From Isoetes taiwanensis (lineage: Eukaryota; Streptophyta; Lycopodiopsida; Isoetales; Isoetaceae), in contig JAJEKV010000004.1 in NCBI GenBank assembly GCA_021234155.1, positions 372,001 through 436,000 of the forward strand: a stretch of DNA of 64,000 nucleotides, read 5' to 3'. Below, piece after piece: positions 1 to 10,973 of this stretch; position 1 is the stretch's first letter; every line of letters starts with the position of its first letter. The translations under genes and the position numbers were made by a program. The notes beneath the pieces are model-generated. The model saw only the letters and a list, made by a program, of their open reading frames with translations, searched no databases and was not told where the DNA came from.

Positions 1-879
1 ATATATTGTGTTCTTATATTAGCATTATTGGTTCTGTGTACGTATTGTTTTTTTATATTATATGTATGGTTTGCTATACTTGCAATAATTTGTATGTATA
101 TACCGTCAATAATTTAGGTGTGTATAAATAGGTATGCATGAAATTGGCAAACCATCGGCCGGTCTCATATACGCTTGTTATTATGGCACATTCTATTACC
201 CGCAAGATGAACCATGCGGACCTCTGCGCAGTGCCGCATGAAGCTAGAAACAGAACTTCGGGGATCGGCTTGATGTCGCTATGAATCCCGTCCGCTTCTA
301 TCCTGATCCCTTTGATGTTGTAATCCATCTTATATGGAATCCAGAGCATGGTTTGTTCATGATCGACAGGATCTCAGGACCGCCTGCAGCGCCTGTCGAC
401 AATGAATCGGATTAGTTTTTTAAGTTTATGTTCTATTATCATGCGTTATTTATGCCAAGAAAATCGCGCCACACGCGATTTGAACCACGAAAATCTCTGT
501 TTTGTAGCAACTTGCTTGCTGTTATTTATTCGTAAAGCACTACAGTTTCAATGTTTAGATTTCGTTGACGTCCGTGATGGTACGAATTAATAAGCAATTT
601 CCTACTTTTTATATTGCCAACATTCTGTCATAATATGGGTCATTTGCATCGAATATTTGAATGCCTTTGCATTTCAACATAAAATGCATCTTCCTAGCCC
701 GAAAATGAACTCAGTGCAAAAGTGTGGTTAATTCAATATAATGGTCAATAAAAGGCTTATACGGCACGATTTTGGAATAGACATAATCCCAATTTAATTG
801 AATGATGGTTGAATGTTCTGAGGCCAGATTGATGCTACCACGTAATTGCTAAACCTAAGTGGTATAGGTCCCTGATCAG

Positions 880-1515
880 ACAGAAGAAGAGGCAATATTT
901 CAGGCACAGAAGCATGCACGATAAGCTACGTACAAATCCAAAAATCTTTTGGAACTCTATTTTGAACACACGATCTCAAATATCTTTGGACCTAAATGCT
1001 TGAATCCACTTTGTCAGAGATATTTATAGCTTCCCAGATGCAGAAAACATGCTTCCAGTGGATAATTTGCAAGACATCTTCTATGTACAAGATGTAACAA
1101 AAGCCCTAAGACACTTGGCGAATGGAAAATCAGAGGACTTATAAGGCTTGAGCGTTGAGCTCCTAAATGGAGCGGGAAGAGAGCTAAGCAAAATCTAACG
1201 AACTTGCTCAATGAATATGTAAAGGCTGGTCTGCCACGGGTTTGGAAATAGAATCGTGTTCATCCCATATGCAAAAGTAGTGATAAGAACAATGTTAGTA
1301 ATTACATGATGATTCTGATTGGGAGTGTCTTCATCAAACTGCATGGGTCTTTGCTAGAAAGAAAACTGTGTTTATGGGCAGAAGACAATGGTAAGAGATC
1401 AGTATACCAAGCACATTAGACCATGCTTTGGCACTCATAGTGCTATTTGAGCAAGCATGCGACCCTCGGAATGCATTGCATCTTGCTTTCATAGACTTTA
1501 CAAAAGCTTTCACAG
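880..1515 (+). pseudogene. Decayed LINE reverse transcriptase fragment
   Basis: Read in three frames, this stretch gives successive pieces of a non-LTR reverse transcriptase: a DVTKALRHLANGKS-like segment (the usual 'nGKasG.DGl' region), GLSVELLNGAG, then NYMMILIGSVFIKLHGSLLERK and a 'AFIDFTKAF'-like end near 1500. The order matches the fingers and palm of LINE ORF2. In-frame stops and frameshifts interrupt it about every 100 bases, and the catalytic YADD part is missing because the similarity stops near 1515. It resembles the LINEs at 2940-5470 and 36302-38425, so it is an older copy of the same broad group. Confidence 0.75.
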
Positions 1516-2559
1516 TTGAAGAAGGGGAGTTTCTTAGACAGGTTGGAGAACTTGGATGATACAGTTGAGGAAAGGGAATTTACAGGTTGGAGAACAACCA
1601 AGTTCCTCGCTAGACAAATCATAACCGCAACAGCTACAACTGTTTCACAACCAACCGATGTCACGTTTTATACATTTACAGTTTTTACATCTTTATTTAG
1701 AATGGGCTTAAAGGACTTAATTGTACAAGCAATCAGATTATTATGATTTTCCATGAATATTCAAAAATACCTGACAAAAAGTCCTCGGCATATTGGCCCT
1801 AGTTTGCTATTGTAATCAATGAAACAAAGCAAGTTTAAGACATGCCAAGGAAATGTGTAGGAAATATGCAAAGCTTTTTTCGAGACAGGCATAATGTCGA
1901 AGTAAGAGCTCCATAGCATTTTGGGACCGCCAGATCATCCGAGCTGCTCCCTGGGATACACAAAAGTGCCAGAAAGGGTTGGATATACAGATCCGACAAA
2001 AGGGCCTACATTCAACCATTTATAGTATGTATGCGCGTGAGCGCCTGTGTGAGATCTTACTTGTTCATAGTTGTCTGTGTGTGATCCATCTTGCTCCTTG
2101 CAATAAGGGGGTATGAGTGGCAAATACTTCATAAGCACCTCGTATATAGCCAGAGTATCAGTGTTCTACGTTTTCGCTGCATCAAATGCAAGCATCATGA
2201 CCGAAATCTGCAATTCTGGAACACTCAACGAAAGGTCATGCACCTCTAAGCTTGAAGACATTATTTCTATGAGCATTGTAGACTTGAATGCATGTGTTCC
2301 ACAACTCCAACAAGTTATCCACCATAATTCTCAAGTACACATCTAAGTTACTTGATTTTTTTTTTTTCGGTATCAATAAAGTCTTCATAATGTACTCGCT
2401 CTTCATTAACAACCATGGGAGCATGTTGTAGCACTAGCCATGTAGGCCATGCAGTAGTGTGTTACATACTAGTTCACACCATCAGTATTCAGGCCCAAAC
2501 GCACATTACATGGCTTGCCCAAAAATGTCGCACATTACATGGCTTGTTTCCAAAGTCAA
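1516..2559. other. Spacer with no recognised gene
   Basis: Several open frames of 60-80 codons exist on both strands, but none resembles a known protein, has splice signals in context, or stays open far. A TG/GT-rich patch lies near 2040-2090. I see no RNA gene or clear repeat here. Confidence 0.5.
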
Positions 2560-2565
2560 AAAAAA

Positions 2566-2960
2566 TATTAATAGGATAGAATAGGCCATGTCATGTCAAT
2601 GGCCTAGTGCATTCTACTAAGATTAAAATACAAAAGGTTTTCAAGGGAAAAACCTTTGCATTCTAGATAGGGCTTGAACCAAGAAGCTAGATGATAGGCT
2701 TCTCATTCATCGTATGATGTCATCAAAAATAAAGGGAAATCCAATTATATCATTTGGGAAGTATGTAGCGAAAGCATTAAAAACATGTTTTCGAGGAAAA
2801 CATTAGACAAGCCAAGGCATAAAAATCGCTCCCAAAACCCCCGCATGGAGAAGTCGAAGCAGATGCCGCTCGCCAACTTTGAACACGCACATCACCAACA
2901 CAACAAACGAGACAAAAAAATATTAATAGGATAGAATAGATTTTTTAACGTCCATAAAAA
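2566..2960 (-). repeat. Degenerate LINE 3'-tail copies
   Basis: The phrase ATATTAATAGGATAGAATAG occurs twice, near 2566 and 2916. Each time it is followed on the + strand by sequence related to the shared LINE tail (minus-strand ending ...GGACGTTAAAAAA followed by short tandem units). The second copy is the 3' end of the LINE at 2940-5470. The first has lost the hairpin core. The stretch between them has no coding signal. Confidence 0.5.
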
Positions 2961-3189
2961 TCAAGAGACCATGGGACCCATACAATGGCCTAGTACAACC
3001 ATTACTACTAAGATTAAAATATCCAAACCGCCCGAATACCAGAGAACTTCCTTCCAAACTAGGATCGAGGGACGAAAAGGACAAAGGCTTTGACAGCAAG
3101 AAGAAAGAAACGCCAACTTGGCCAAGGGAAAAACCTTTGCAATAATGATAATACTAGACAAGCAAGAAGAAAATATAAGTAGGCGATGA

Positions 3190-3648
3190 CTATTGAGGGT
3201 TCAATAATTGAAGATGCTCATTTAGAACCTCAAGTATGTATAATGCCAAATCATGCACAAATGGGGCTCTGAGAAGTTGTGCAAGAGTGGGATAGAATGC
3301 TAAACTCAAGGTTCCTGACCATCTCAAAAGCAGGGCAGTATGACTTTCATCCTCAATAATCTGTAATTGGCAACATGCATATAATCTCGCTTCTCGTGGC
3401 AATCGCGGCCGCTCCCATCTACCTATCTCAATCCGTAGCTTGTGGGACCCTGTGCGAATTGATGCAATAGCTACATGCTTTTTCCTGGACAAGGAAGCAA
3501 GTAGATAAGCTTGTGGTCCTGGTGCCAAAGTGGGATTTATATGTGCATGATAATGACTAGTTTTAACTTGGGCTAAGATAACTGCATCCCACATATTTTG
3601 AGAAAAATGACCATCGAGATATTGTTGTAAAATCTCAACACCATGCAA
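3190..3648 (-). pseudogene. C-terminal part of LINE ORF2
   Basis: The 152-residue open frame contains a SHKLRIEIGRW...PR..RLY.CC...IEDESH pattern. This is the conserved tail of many plant and animal LINE ORF2 proteins (normally SH.LRIE.GR......R.C..C....EDE.H.L..C). The same motif recurs in the LINEs at 38019-38357 and 46850-47203. Here the second half of the motif has decayed (ALLLRWSG in place of a Cys-containing segment). It continues the reverse transcriptase at 4296-5399 across the MITE, with a frameshift near the junction. Confidence 0.75.
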
Positions 3649-3670
3649 TGTTTCGGTTGCATGGACCAGC

Positions 3671-4295
3671 GGGCAAACCAGGGAATAAATTACTGATCAC
3701 ATATTTCTTATTAGCCAGAATGACTTTAGCTAAACTTGCTCGATATTAATCTCAAAACTTTTTGTGGTTTAGCTAAACTCTATATATTTTTCCTCTCATA
3801 CTTTCTAGTGTTTAAGCTAAACTAACCCAAACATCATTCCAAAAATTTCTATGGTGTGGCCAACAGAAAATATTAAACTAAATTACTATACTTTTTTTTC
3901 AATTGTTTCCACTTATTTTAGTCTTTTTTTTTGTGAAAACATTCTAAAATAATGCTAACATAGCAAACTCTAGGACTCAAATTAATTCATAATGCTACAA
4001 ACTAAACTATTAATCATATATTTCATATAAACTAGAATGATGTTAGCTAAACTAGCCCGAAATTCATTCTAAAAGTTTCTATGGTTTAGCTAAACAATAC
4101 AAAATTTCACTCTCTTACTTTCTAGCGTTTGGCTAAAGAGCTCCAGGGTTGGTGCAATCCCGAAAAAAGTTAGCTAAAATTATTATTTTTTTTCCAAATT
4201 TTTCCATTTACTTTAGACAATTTTTTTTTGAAAATGTGTTAAAAAATCGCCAAATAGCTAAGTTTATCCCTTAAATTATTCCATGGGGCAAACCA
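3671..4295. mobile_element. Dimeric MITE with 10-bp target duplication, inside the LINE
   Basis: GGGCAAACCA occurs at 3671-3680 and again at 4286-4295, and the LINE frame breaks exactly between them. The 605 bp in between is AT-rich and non-coding. Its ends form an imperfect inverted repeat (GGGAATAAATTA at the left; TGGAATAATTTA on the other strand at the right). It consists of two diverged direct copies (about 3700-3955 and 4017-4235), each carrying palindromic TTTAGCTAAA motifs or close variants. A 9-10 bp duplication is typical of Mutator-like elements, so a MULE-derived MITE is the best guess. Confidence 0.75.
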
Positions 4296-5399
4296 TGCAT
4301 TACAATTCTCTTTCCAACATCGTTTCAAACGCTGGGGAGATTCAGCCATGGTAATCGTGCGAAGAGAGTACCTATTATCATCCATATGATGCACCTTGCT
4401 GATATAGTGGAGATGGCACTTCATGACAGAATATTGAAGAGGCCAAAGACCCATCTCTTGTAAAAGAATAGCATAGGGCATCGTAGTTTTGACTCCTAGG
4501 TTGTAAGTGAAAAAGGAGCTTTGCACCCATTCCAAGCTCTCCCAAGCACTAGTACTAATGGCAAGCCCCCATACTTCATAACTATACAGTAAAACAAGTT
4601 CTACCAAAGCCCGAAACAAGTGGACTTTATATGACCAATCATAAATCTCTGCTCGAAAACAATCATTTTGCATTGCATAGAGTGCTCTCCAGCTAGCAGT
4701 CACATGCTCTGTACAGAACTCTACACCAAGATACTTGTAGCTATCTACAATTTCTACTTCGTGGCTATCATAGTGCAAAGTTGGAACAGTATGCCGAGAA
4801 GATTGAACTACCAAGAGCTTGGTCCTTTGGAAATTAACACGCGGGCTTGTGTCCTCACAAAAACTGTACAGAGTATGTAATTCTTGTTGCATACTAGCAG
4901 CGGTATATGCCACAAGCAAGACATCATCAGCATACACCAGTTGCCTGATGATATAGTGTGCTAAATGTGGGCATCCGCCACCATATTGATCAAGCCATTC
5001 TTCCAATTGATCAATGTACAAGCCAAAGAGTGTAGAAGATAGAGGGCAACCTTGTCGCACTCCAATATTGCTAGTGATTTGGGTACCCGATGCTGGAAAC
5101 TTAGCAAAGACCCTTTCTTAGAGCAGATAAACTGCATTTTTAAGGTCTTAGGGAACTCGAAGTGCTTGCAAGCACTGCCAAAGAAGCTCGCGAGGTACTG
5201 TACCAAAGGCAGAAGTAAAATCCACAAAGCATATATAGAGGTCTTGTTTCAAGCTTTGACTATGTTCAATAAGTATGCGCAATGTGAAAATATGGTCTAT
5301 CGTAGAATGGCCTGGACAAAAGACTGCCTGTCCTACAACATGTACACTAGTATCTTCTGGCCATGACGGGAGGATGACTTCTTGGCGCTCACGCTCCAC
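4296..5399 (-). pseudogene. LINE reverse transcriptase domain
   Basis: Two frames join near 5060-5150. The upstream part reads GHSTIDHIFTLRILIEHS...ICFVDFTSAF, and the downstream part reads RQGCPLSSTLFGLYIDQLEEW, then QLVYADDVLLV with the catalytic aspartates near 4925-4935, then YKYLGVEF. These are reverse transcriptase blocks 2 to 6 of a LINE. At least one frameshift separates the two parts. The frame ends at the MITE inserted at 4285. Confidence 0.85.
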
Positions 5400-6094
5400 T
5401 TGCGGCTAGGGCGGCAACAGGAGAAGGAGGCCGCCCTCCTATCCTCTTTTTCCAGTACTGCTGCAGATCCTCTTGTAGACTAGAGACTATGATCCGGTGC
5501 TAGTGGGGTTTGCCGATGCGCCAGAAGATTTTCTTCTTCAAAGAAATTGCTGATTTGATTTTGAAGCAGCTTCAAGGCCATCTTGTGGATTTGGCCTGGT
5601 AAGCCACTAACGTGGCATTTTGCTCTTGATCTTTTTAAAGAATGATGATTTGTAAGGCAAATCACACCGAAAGGGCGCAGAGTCTATAAGGTGGAGCAGA
5701 ATTGAAGCCGAAACATATATCTACTATTTGCGGAGCGGCACCCCGTGATCCCCTATTTCGTGCTAATTTGTAGTCTCGATTTGAGAAACGTGGCGTGGCT
5801 CCTGACCGAAATTGCCTAAGATCATTACTTTCTGGTATGTGTGGTTGGATTTCTGATGTGTGTGATTCAAGGTCATTTGTGTAGAACACACATTGAATCT
5901 TGCTTACCTTTACCAAGTAGGAATGGATGCCTGCCATTGCATCTGCTACTTGTCTGATTACATGGGAGTAAAGAAAGAGAAAAAGATCCAAGGAAACAAA
6001 ATCCAGGGTATGGTTAGGATCATTTGATACGACAGAAGAAATTGCAAAAGCAAAAACAAGGACCATGTGTTCAAAATGAAAACAAACTTAGTGT
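5400..6094. other. Spacer with no recognised gene
   Basis: A minus-strand frame of 134 codons (5662-6066) is open and contains a plausible donor (AAAG then GTAAGC near 5910) after a segment ending in AGIHSYLVK. I do not recognise the peptide, and it could be chance. No other signal. Confidence 0.35.
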
Positions 6095-6100
6095 TCGGCT

Positions 6101-6421
6101 AACCTTCCTTATTTGCCCCCCTGCTGATGTGGCATCATAAATGAACGTTGATGCTTGAATTGGAGGGCCGGATTTGATGCCACGTCAGTGGGGGCCCCGA
6201 ATAAGAAAAGTGTCCCTGTTGAACATTTGATGAGATTACGTTCAGAATTTTTTTGGGAATATCTTTGACGAACGTCTATGGCGGAGGAGCCGGACAAAGA
6301 TCCGAGGGACACCTTCCTTATTCGACCCCCCCACTGACGTGGCATCAAATCTGGCCCTCCAATTCAAGCATCAACGTTCATTTATGATGCCACATCAGCA
6401 GGGGGGCCAAATAAGGAAGGT
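6101..6421. repeat. Two MITE copies in inverted orientation (foldback)
   Basis: Segment 6101-6222 starts CCTTCCTTATTTG, contains GATGTGGCATC and ends with the complementary GATGCCACGTCAG...GAATAAG, so it is a small terminal-inverted-repeat unit of about 120 bp. Segment 6308-6421 is the same unit reversed. The two arms pair with each other almost throughout, including the outer GCTAACCTTCC/GGAAGGTTAGC, leaving a loop of roughly 85 bases. No open frame is involved. It lies about 230 bp upstream of the CRAL-TRIO gene and could be part of its promoter region. Confidence 0.8.
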
Positions 6422-6656
6422 TAGCATTTATTATATCGGTGCGGATCTCTTTGGCCGAAGAATTTATCTAATACGTAACCTCCATGCAGCCATGCCAATC
6501 TCGAAGCACCAACATGAATATTCTTTTGGTACATTACAAACCAACATGAATATTCCTATGGTATATTACAAACCATGCCCTTAACACCTAAACCCTTTTT
6601 CTAATAAAACATCTTTTGAAGATCTTTCTCACATAATAGATCTGTGGCGGTTGGAT

Positions 6657-7598
6657 ATGTCTTCTCTGCTAGTCCTCAACTCCGACCTTGTTGTGGAAGC
6701 TGAGCATTTTGGCATTCTTACCGACGATTTCCCGTCTTCGCTTGATTCTGCTTCAAATAGAAATGATGATTTCTCAGATCTCGACAATCTGCAGTTCCTT
6801 AGCTTCCAGGGTATGGATAAGCAGGGAAGACGCATTCTCCGGGTAGTTGGCAAATTTTTTCCAGGTTAGAATCTTCTCGTTCTTGCTAGATTTTGTGGAT
6901 TTCCTTGTGAAGCAGATTGCCCTAATTCTGCTAACCTAGTATGCCCTAATCCATATTGTATCATATATTTGATGAAGATCTTAAAGCAGAAAAGTGACCA
7001 TACTTTTGGGCTGTTTGCCAGCTCCCGTGGTTGAGAAAACAAGGTTTATGGACTACATCTTGCACAAAATTAGCCAGGAAGTAAGTGATACCAGATTCGT
7101 TGTTGTATACTTCCATACTTGTGTTCAGAGTGGCGAGAATAATCCAGGAACATTCACGCTCAGATGGATGTATGAGGAATTACCGAAGGAATACAAGGAA
7201 AGAATGGAAGCTGTGTATTTCATCCATCCTGGTTTACAATCTAGGCTTCTTCTTGCCACAGTGGGCCGTTTCTTCCTGAGCGAAAGGTGGGCAAAGTGTA
7301 TTAATTTATTTTCTTGTTTTTAAATGCTAATGTATGCTTTGTCTTACAGCCTACATACCCTCTGGATTCTTGCAGGTTTTATTGGAAGATCATTTATATA
7401 AACAGGATAGAGTTTCTTTGGGATTATGTGAAGAAGAAAGAATTAGAGGTGCCAGAGTTTGTTAAAGAGCATGATGCAGAACTAGAAAACAGACCATTAA
7501 TGGATTATGGTTTGGATGTGGACCCAATGCTATCAGCTGAGACACCATATACTACCCCAGGCCCTGTTTATAATCGACTTGTGAACCAGATGATATGA
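6657..7598 (+). CDS. Divergent CRAL-TRIO (SEC14-like) domain protein
   Basis: Three exons (6657-6864, 7022-7286, 7376-7598) with GT-AG borders and matching phases give a 231-residue protein. I chose the ATG at 6657 as the first in the open frame. After an acidic N-terminus of about 45 residues come DLDNLQFLSF, GRRILRVVGKFFPAPVV, FVVVYFHTCV, GTFTLRWMYEELP, AVYFIHPGLQSRLLLATVGRF and FYWKIIYINRIEFLWDYV. This is the order of the divergent CRAL/TRIO fold (CRAL_TRIO_2) seen in small plant SEC14-like proteins and in GDAP2. Length and ending fit the plant single-domain family. Such domains bind lipids or other small hydrophobic ligands; the ligand here is unknown. No signal peptide or membrane segment. 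The gene looks intact. Confidence 0.88.
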
Positions 7599-7710
7599 AA
7601 ACAGGTATGCTGTCTACTGCAGCAATTTTTTAATGCTCTCTGCAATGAACTGGCACACATTCTGCTTCCTTTTTTAATAGCCTATTAACTCGAAGGCCTC
7701 ACCGTTGCAG

Positions 7711-8449
7711 TTTTGTATATAATCTACCTGATCTTATGGCTTTTACCCCCTGTTTTGACAAATTCCCACATTGCTATTTTCTCAGTAGTATCAAATCTCC
7801 ATCCTTTTGAAATGGTCCATGCATATACCCGATCTAATGGAGTAGCCTATCAATGTTACCATTCGGCTTAAGGTTCTTTGTTATCAACACAAAGAATCGG
7901 CTAGTGCAACAGAGTGTTCGTAACCATTCTATCCATTCCCTTGTAGACCTGGGATAAGTATATACCCTTAGATTGGAGGAAAATGGGGTACATTCAATTT
8001 GTCTTTCGGACTACTTAAAACAGTTCTTATCAGGCTACTTCTATTAGCATAACTTTACAATCAGATAAAGATTATGCCGTTTTGTATATAATCTTCCTGA
8101 GCTTATGGCTCTGTTTTGACAAATTCCCACATCGCTATTTTCTCAGTAGTATCAAATCTCCATCCTTTTGAAATGGTCCATGAATATACTCAATCTAACG
8201 GAGTAGCCTATCAATATTACCAATTCGGCTTGAGGTTCGTTGTTATTAACACAAAGAGTTGGGTAGTGCAACGATGTGTTCGTAACCATTCAATCCATTC
8301 CCTTGTAGACCTGAAATAAGGATGTACCCTTGGATTGGAGAAAAAAGGGGTACTTTGACTATTGTCTTTCGGACTACTTAAAACAGTTATTATCTAGCTT
8401 TTTCTATTAGCTTAACTTTGCAACCAGAAAAAAATTATATCAAAGATCT
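7711..8449. repeat. 369-bp tandem duplication
   Basis: Sequence from TTTTGTATATAATCTACCTG at 7711 recurs from 8080 with about 90% identity by eye, through to a common end near 8449. Shared landmarks include GACAAATTCCCACAT, CCATCCTTTTGAAATGGTCC and GTCTTTCGGACTACTTAAAA. It lies just downstream of the CRAL-TRIO gene, so the first copy may overlap its 3' UTR. Frames in it are not conserved between copies. Confidence 0.9.
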
Positions 8450-9300
8450 GCCCATCTACAATTTTTATGTCATTTCTTCACTGGCATGTGCGATTTAACG
8501 TATATTTCGTTTTTTTGTATGGTTTTATCCAAACTATGAAAGCTAAAAACTGGCAGGAAATGTGGCATTAGGATAAACTTTGGTAACTTTTGATATTAAC
8601 ATTTTGCATTACGAACACACTGATAACTATCGACTTAATTAATTGCTTGCTTGCTTTCTTTGTCCTGTTCAGATCGATTTATTTATCAACAAATTATAGT
8701 GCTCCTTGGCATAAGGGTTGAAGGGTGCAGAACTGATCAAATTCGACATATTCAATATTTATCTTGGAAGACAAACGAGGGAGATCAAGTTATTGCTACT
8801 TTATCAATGCATAAACTTGAAAGTATTGTGCCACATCACTGTCATTTCTCATTTTTGTGTGCTGCTAAAATGAGCTGCAAGATCACTAAGCTATGAGGAG
8901 GCGAAAGGCTACAGTATACTGAAATATATTTGAGGTATGGACAAGAATACGTTGAGGCTGGGTATCGGTCTCCATCTTAATAAGAAATTGTACAATTTCC
9001 TTGATCTTAATTTGGACATGTATCAACCTAGGCGTGCCTTCTCGTCTAAAGAATGCTTGGGAAATACAAATACTTGTCAAAGAATAAGACCCTGAATAAA
9101 TAGTAAGAAAATAAATCAAGGCAAGGAAGTGTTTCACCATAGTGTTCTTTGGCCCCAACATCATATATAATTACAAAGAGACCCAAGTTGAATTCGTCAT
9201 CTATGACATGTAGCCATCTATTACATGTCACGTATAGAAGAAACTTAAACTTGGAAACCCATGCAATGGATGTTCTTTGTGCCAAATGTAGTCTGTGCAT
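8450..9300. other. Spacer with no recognised gene
   Basis: Short open frames of 80-90 codons occur on both strands (8651-8896 plus; 8886-9164 minus), none recognisable. I see no repeat or RNA gene. Confidence 0.45.
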
Positions 9301-9465
9301 TTAATGCATAATTTGATGAGGCAGAAGTATGGGGGCTCTCCCCAATAAAAAAGGAGTAGGGTATGGGCGAATGCACAATTTGATGGTGCAGAAGTATGGG
9401 GGCTCTCCCCCTTGTTTTTGATATCAAGGATAATAAAAAAGGAGTAGGGTATGGTCGCCCTCTGT
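9300..9465. repeat. Short tandem duplication, about 75-bp unit
   Basis: The phrases AATTTGATG..GCAGAAGTATG, GGGGGCTCTCCCC and AAAAAAGGAGTAGGGTATGG each occur twice in the same order. The second unit has an extra 20-odd bases after the GGGGGCTCTCCCC part. Confidence 0.8.
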
Positions 9466-9599
9466 CGTGACCCTACCTCAGAGCATGGGTCAGCCCCTCG
9501 TCCCTTCGCGGTTTAACTTCATGCTGCCATGGGTCCACAAGTCTACGGACCACCGTAGTCAACCGAGACACCATCGTCTATCACAGTGATGCTTTTAGT

Positions 9600-10160
9600 G
9601 GCGAATATTCGCAAAAGGCGAATTTTTAGGGATTTTCAAAAATTTCTTACGAATGTTTAGTAGGTTACATATCACATTTTTTATTTGAATATTCGCCCTG
9701 AATTGATACGAAGCTGTCCTTCCAAGAAGACATTCGCCATGTAATCGAACCTAGGACAAGAGCGCATTCGCCCCCAATTATATAGCTTCTTGCGATAAAA
9801 AATATATATTCGTTCTAATTCGTACCAACACCGGCTTTTGAGCATCACAAGATTGTCTGCAAGTTATTCCTTGAGATTTATGTGAGTTGATAGAGTTTTC
9901 CTTGTTGCATTTGTAGATAATGTATTTCATGGGATCAATTTGATTTTAGAATGGGATAATGACCTAGAAATGCTAGACTTCCTCCATAAAGACTTCTATT
10001 TTTGTGCCATTTCTTGTTTGAGCAAAGTTATAAATGTATTTGCTTACAATGAATTATAAAGCTTTAACAACAAAAATTCGCCAAATAATGATGAAAAGAA
10101 ATGGATTATTTAATATATTCGCCATTAAAACTAATTTTATTCTTCTTTACATTCGCCAAC
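9600..10160. repeat. Scattered ATTCGCC motif cluster
   Basis: ATTCGCC (or its complement GGCGAAT) occurs at about 9617, 9691, 9734, 9764, 10077, 10119 and 10150, and a palindrome GCGAATATTCGC sits at 9601. For a 7-mer in AT-rich DNA this is clearly too frequent. The spacing is irregular and the region has no gene. It may be a decayed satellite or the subterminal part of a transposon. Confidence 0.5.
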
Positions 10161-10419
10161 TACTCTATATAAATTGCATTGAAAAAATAAATAAAAGCAT
10201 CCCTGGTCTATCAACTGTGTTTGCCGTTACCTCTGTCGTGAGTTCAGGTCCTAGGCACCGTGCACTGAGTGACCATATGTAGCAAAATAACAGGGGGTTC
10301 TAGGGGGATTTGATATGGATGTAAAAATAACAATTCTTGAAACTATAGACCATATATGCTTAAAATAATTGAATAGTCGTTATAAAAAAAAAACATAAAT
10401 TCAAGATAAAAATTAATCA

Positions 10420-10560
10420 CATTAGCTCATTGGGTACATTGGTTAAAGTAGTCTTATTAGGACATTGAGTTATTTTGGTAGAGGTTCGAATCCCCGTATT
10501 TCATATTCTAAAATCTTAGGCAAAGCTGTATAGAGGTTCGATATTCCCTCAAAACCTTAG
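10420..10560 (+). other. tRNA-like remnant (possible SINE head)
   Basis: TTAGCTCATTGGGTACATTGG resembles the D-arm of a tRNA, and GAGGTTCGAATCCCCG 50 bases later matches a T-arm/B box. A second weaker B box (AGAGGTTCGATATTCCCTC) follows near 10535. The acceptor and anticodon stems cannot be closed, so this is not a functional tRNA. A tRNA-derived SINE head or tRNA pseudogene is more likely. Confidence 0.4.
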
Positions 10561-10973
10561 GCGAAATCGTATTTCACATTTCAAAATCATAGGCGCCTCC
10601 AATCATAAATGACTATAAGCGAAATGAGAGGTGCCCAGAGGTCCCAACATACGATCTGGGTCGTAGAATCGACGAATCCGACGACTGTAGTAGTCCAGGG
10701 CGCACCTTGTTTAGAATATGTAGCAAAATAACAGGATGACCATATCCGTGCACTGGATGACCATATCCGTGCTGGAGAAAATATCCCGAGCATGCCGATT
10801 TGAAAGACGAATTCAATGCGGGTGATTTAAATTGGCGCCCAAACCTAGCATTCTATTGCATTCTTCTGAATTCAATTCTCAGACTCCCGCTAAGGCTTCC
10901 ATGGACATAAAATCCTGCCCTCCTTTCATAGTTCATATGTTCTCGAGAAGAGGCTGCGAAGAGCACGAAAGCC

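Larger units (their letters stand above)
2940..5470 (-). mobile_element. LINE-type retrotransposon, 5'-truncated, carrying a MITE
   Basis: Reading the minus strand from about 5400 down gives in order: the fingers of a reverse transcriptase, its palm with YADD, a thumb/connection region, a C-terminal Cys/His-type domain, and a 3' end GGTCTC...GGACGTTAAAAAA followed by TCTATTC units. There is no ORF1 and no endonuclease domain, so the copy is 5'-truncated as LINEs usually are. A 605-bp insertion (3681-4285) splits the ORF. Frameshifts make it inactive. Confidence 0.8.

Noticed and set aside
74-349. Minus-strand open frame of 91 codons (GIRIEADGIHSDIKPIPEVL...)
   Set aside because: Looks protein-like in composition, but I recognise no family, there is no splice context, and the length is within chance.
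3719-4140. TTTAGCTAAA motifs as transcription factor operators
   Set aside because: They lie inside a MITE in a dead LINE and follow its internal duplication, so they are better explained as element structure.
10420-10500. Functional tRNA gene
   Set aside because: B box is good, but acceptor and anticodon stems do not pair.
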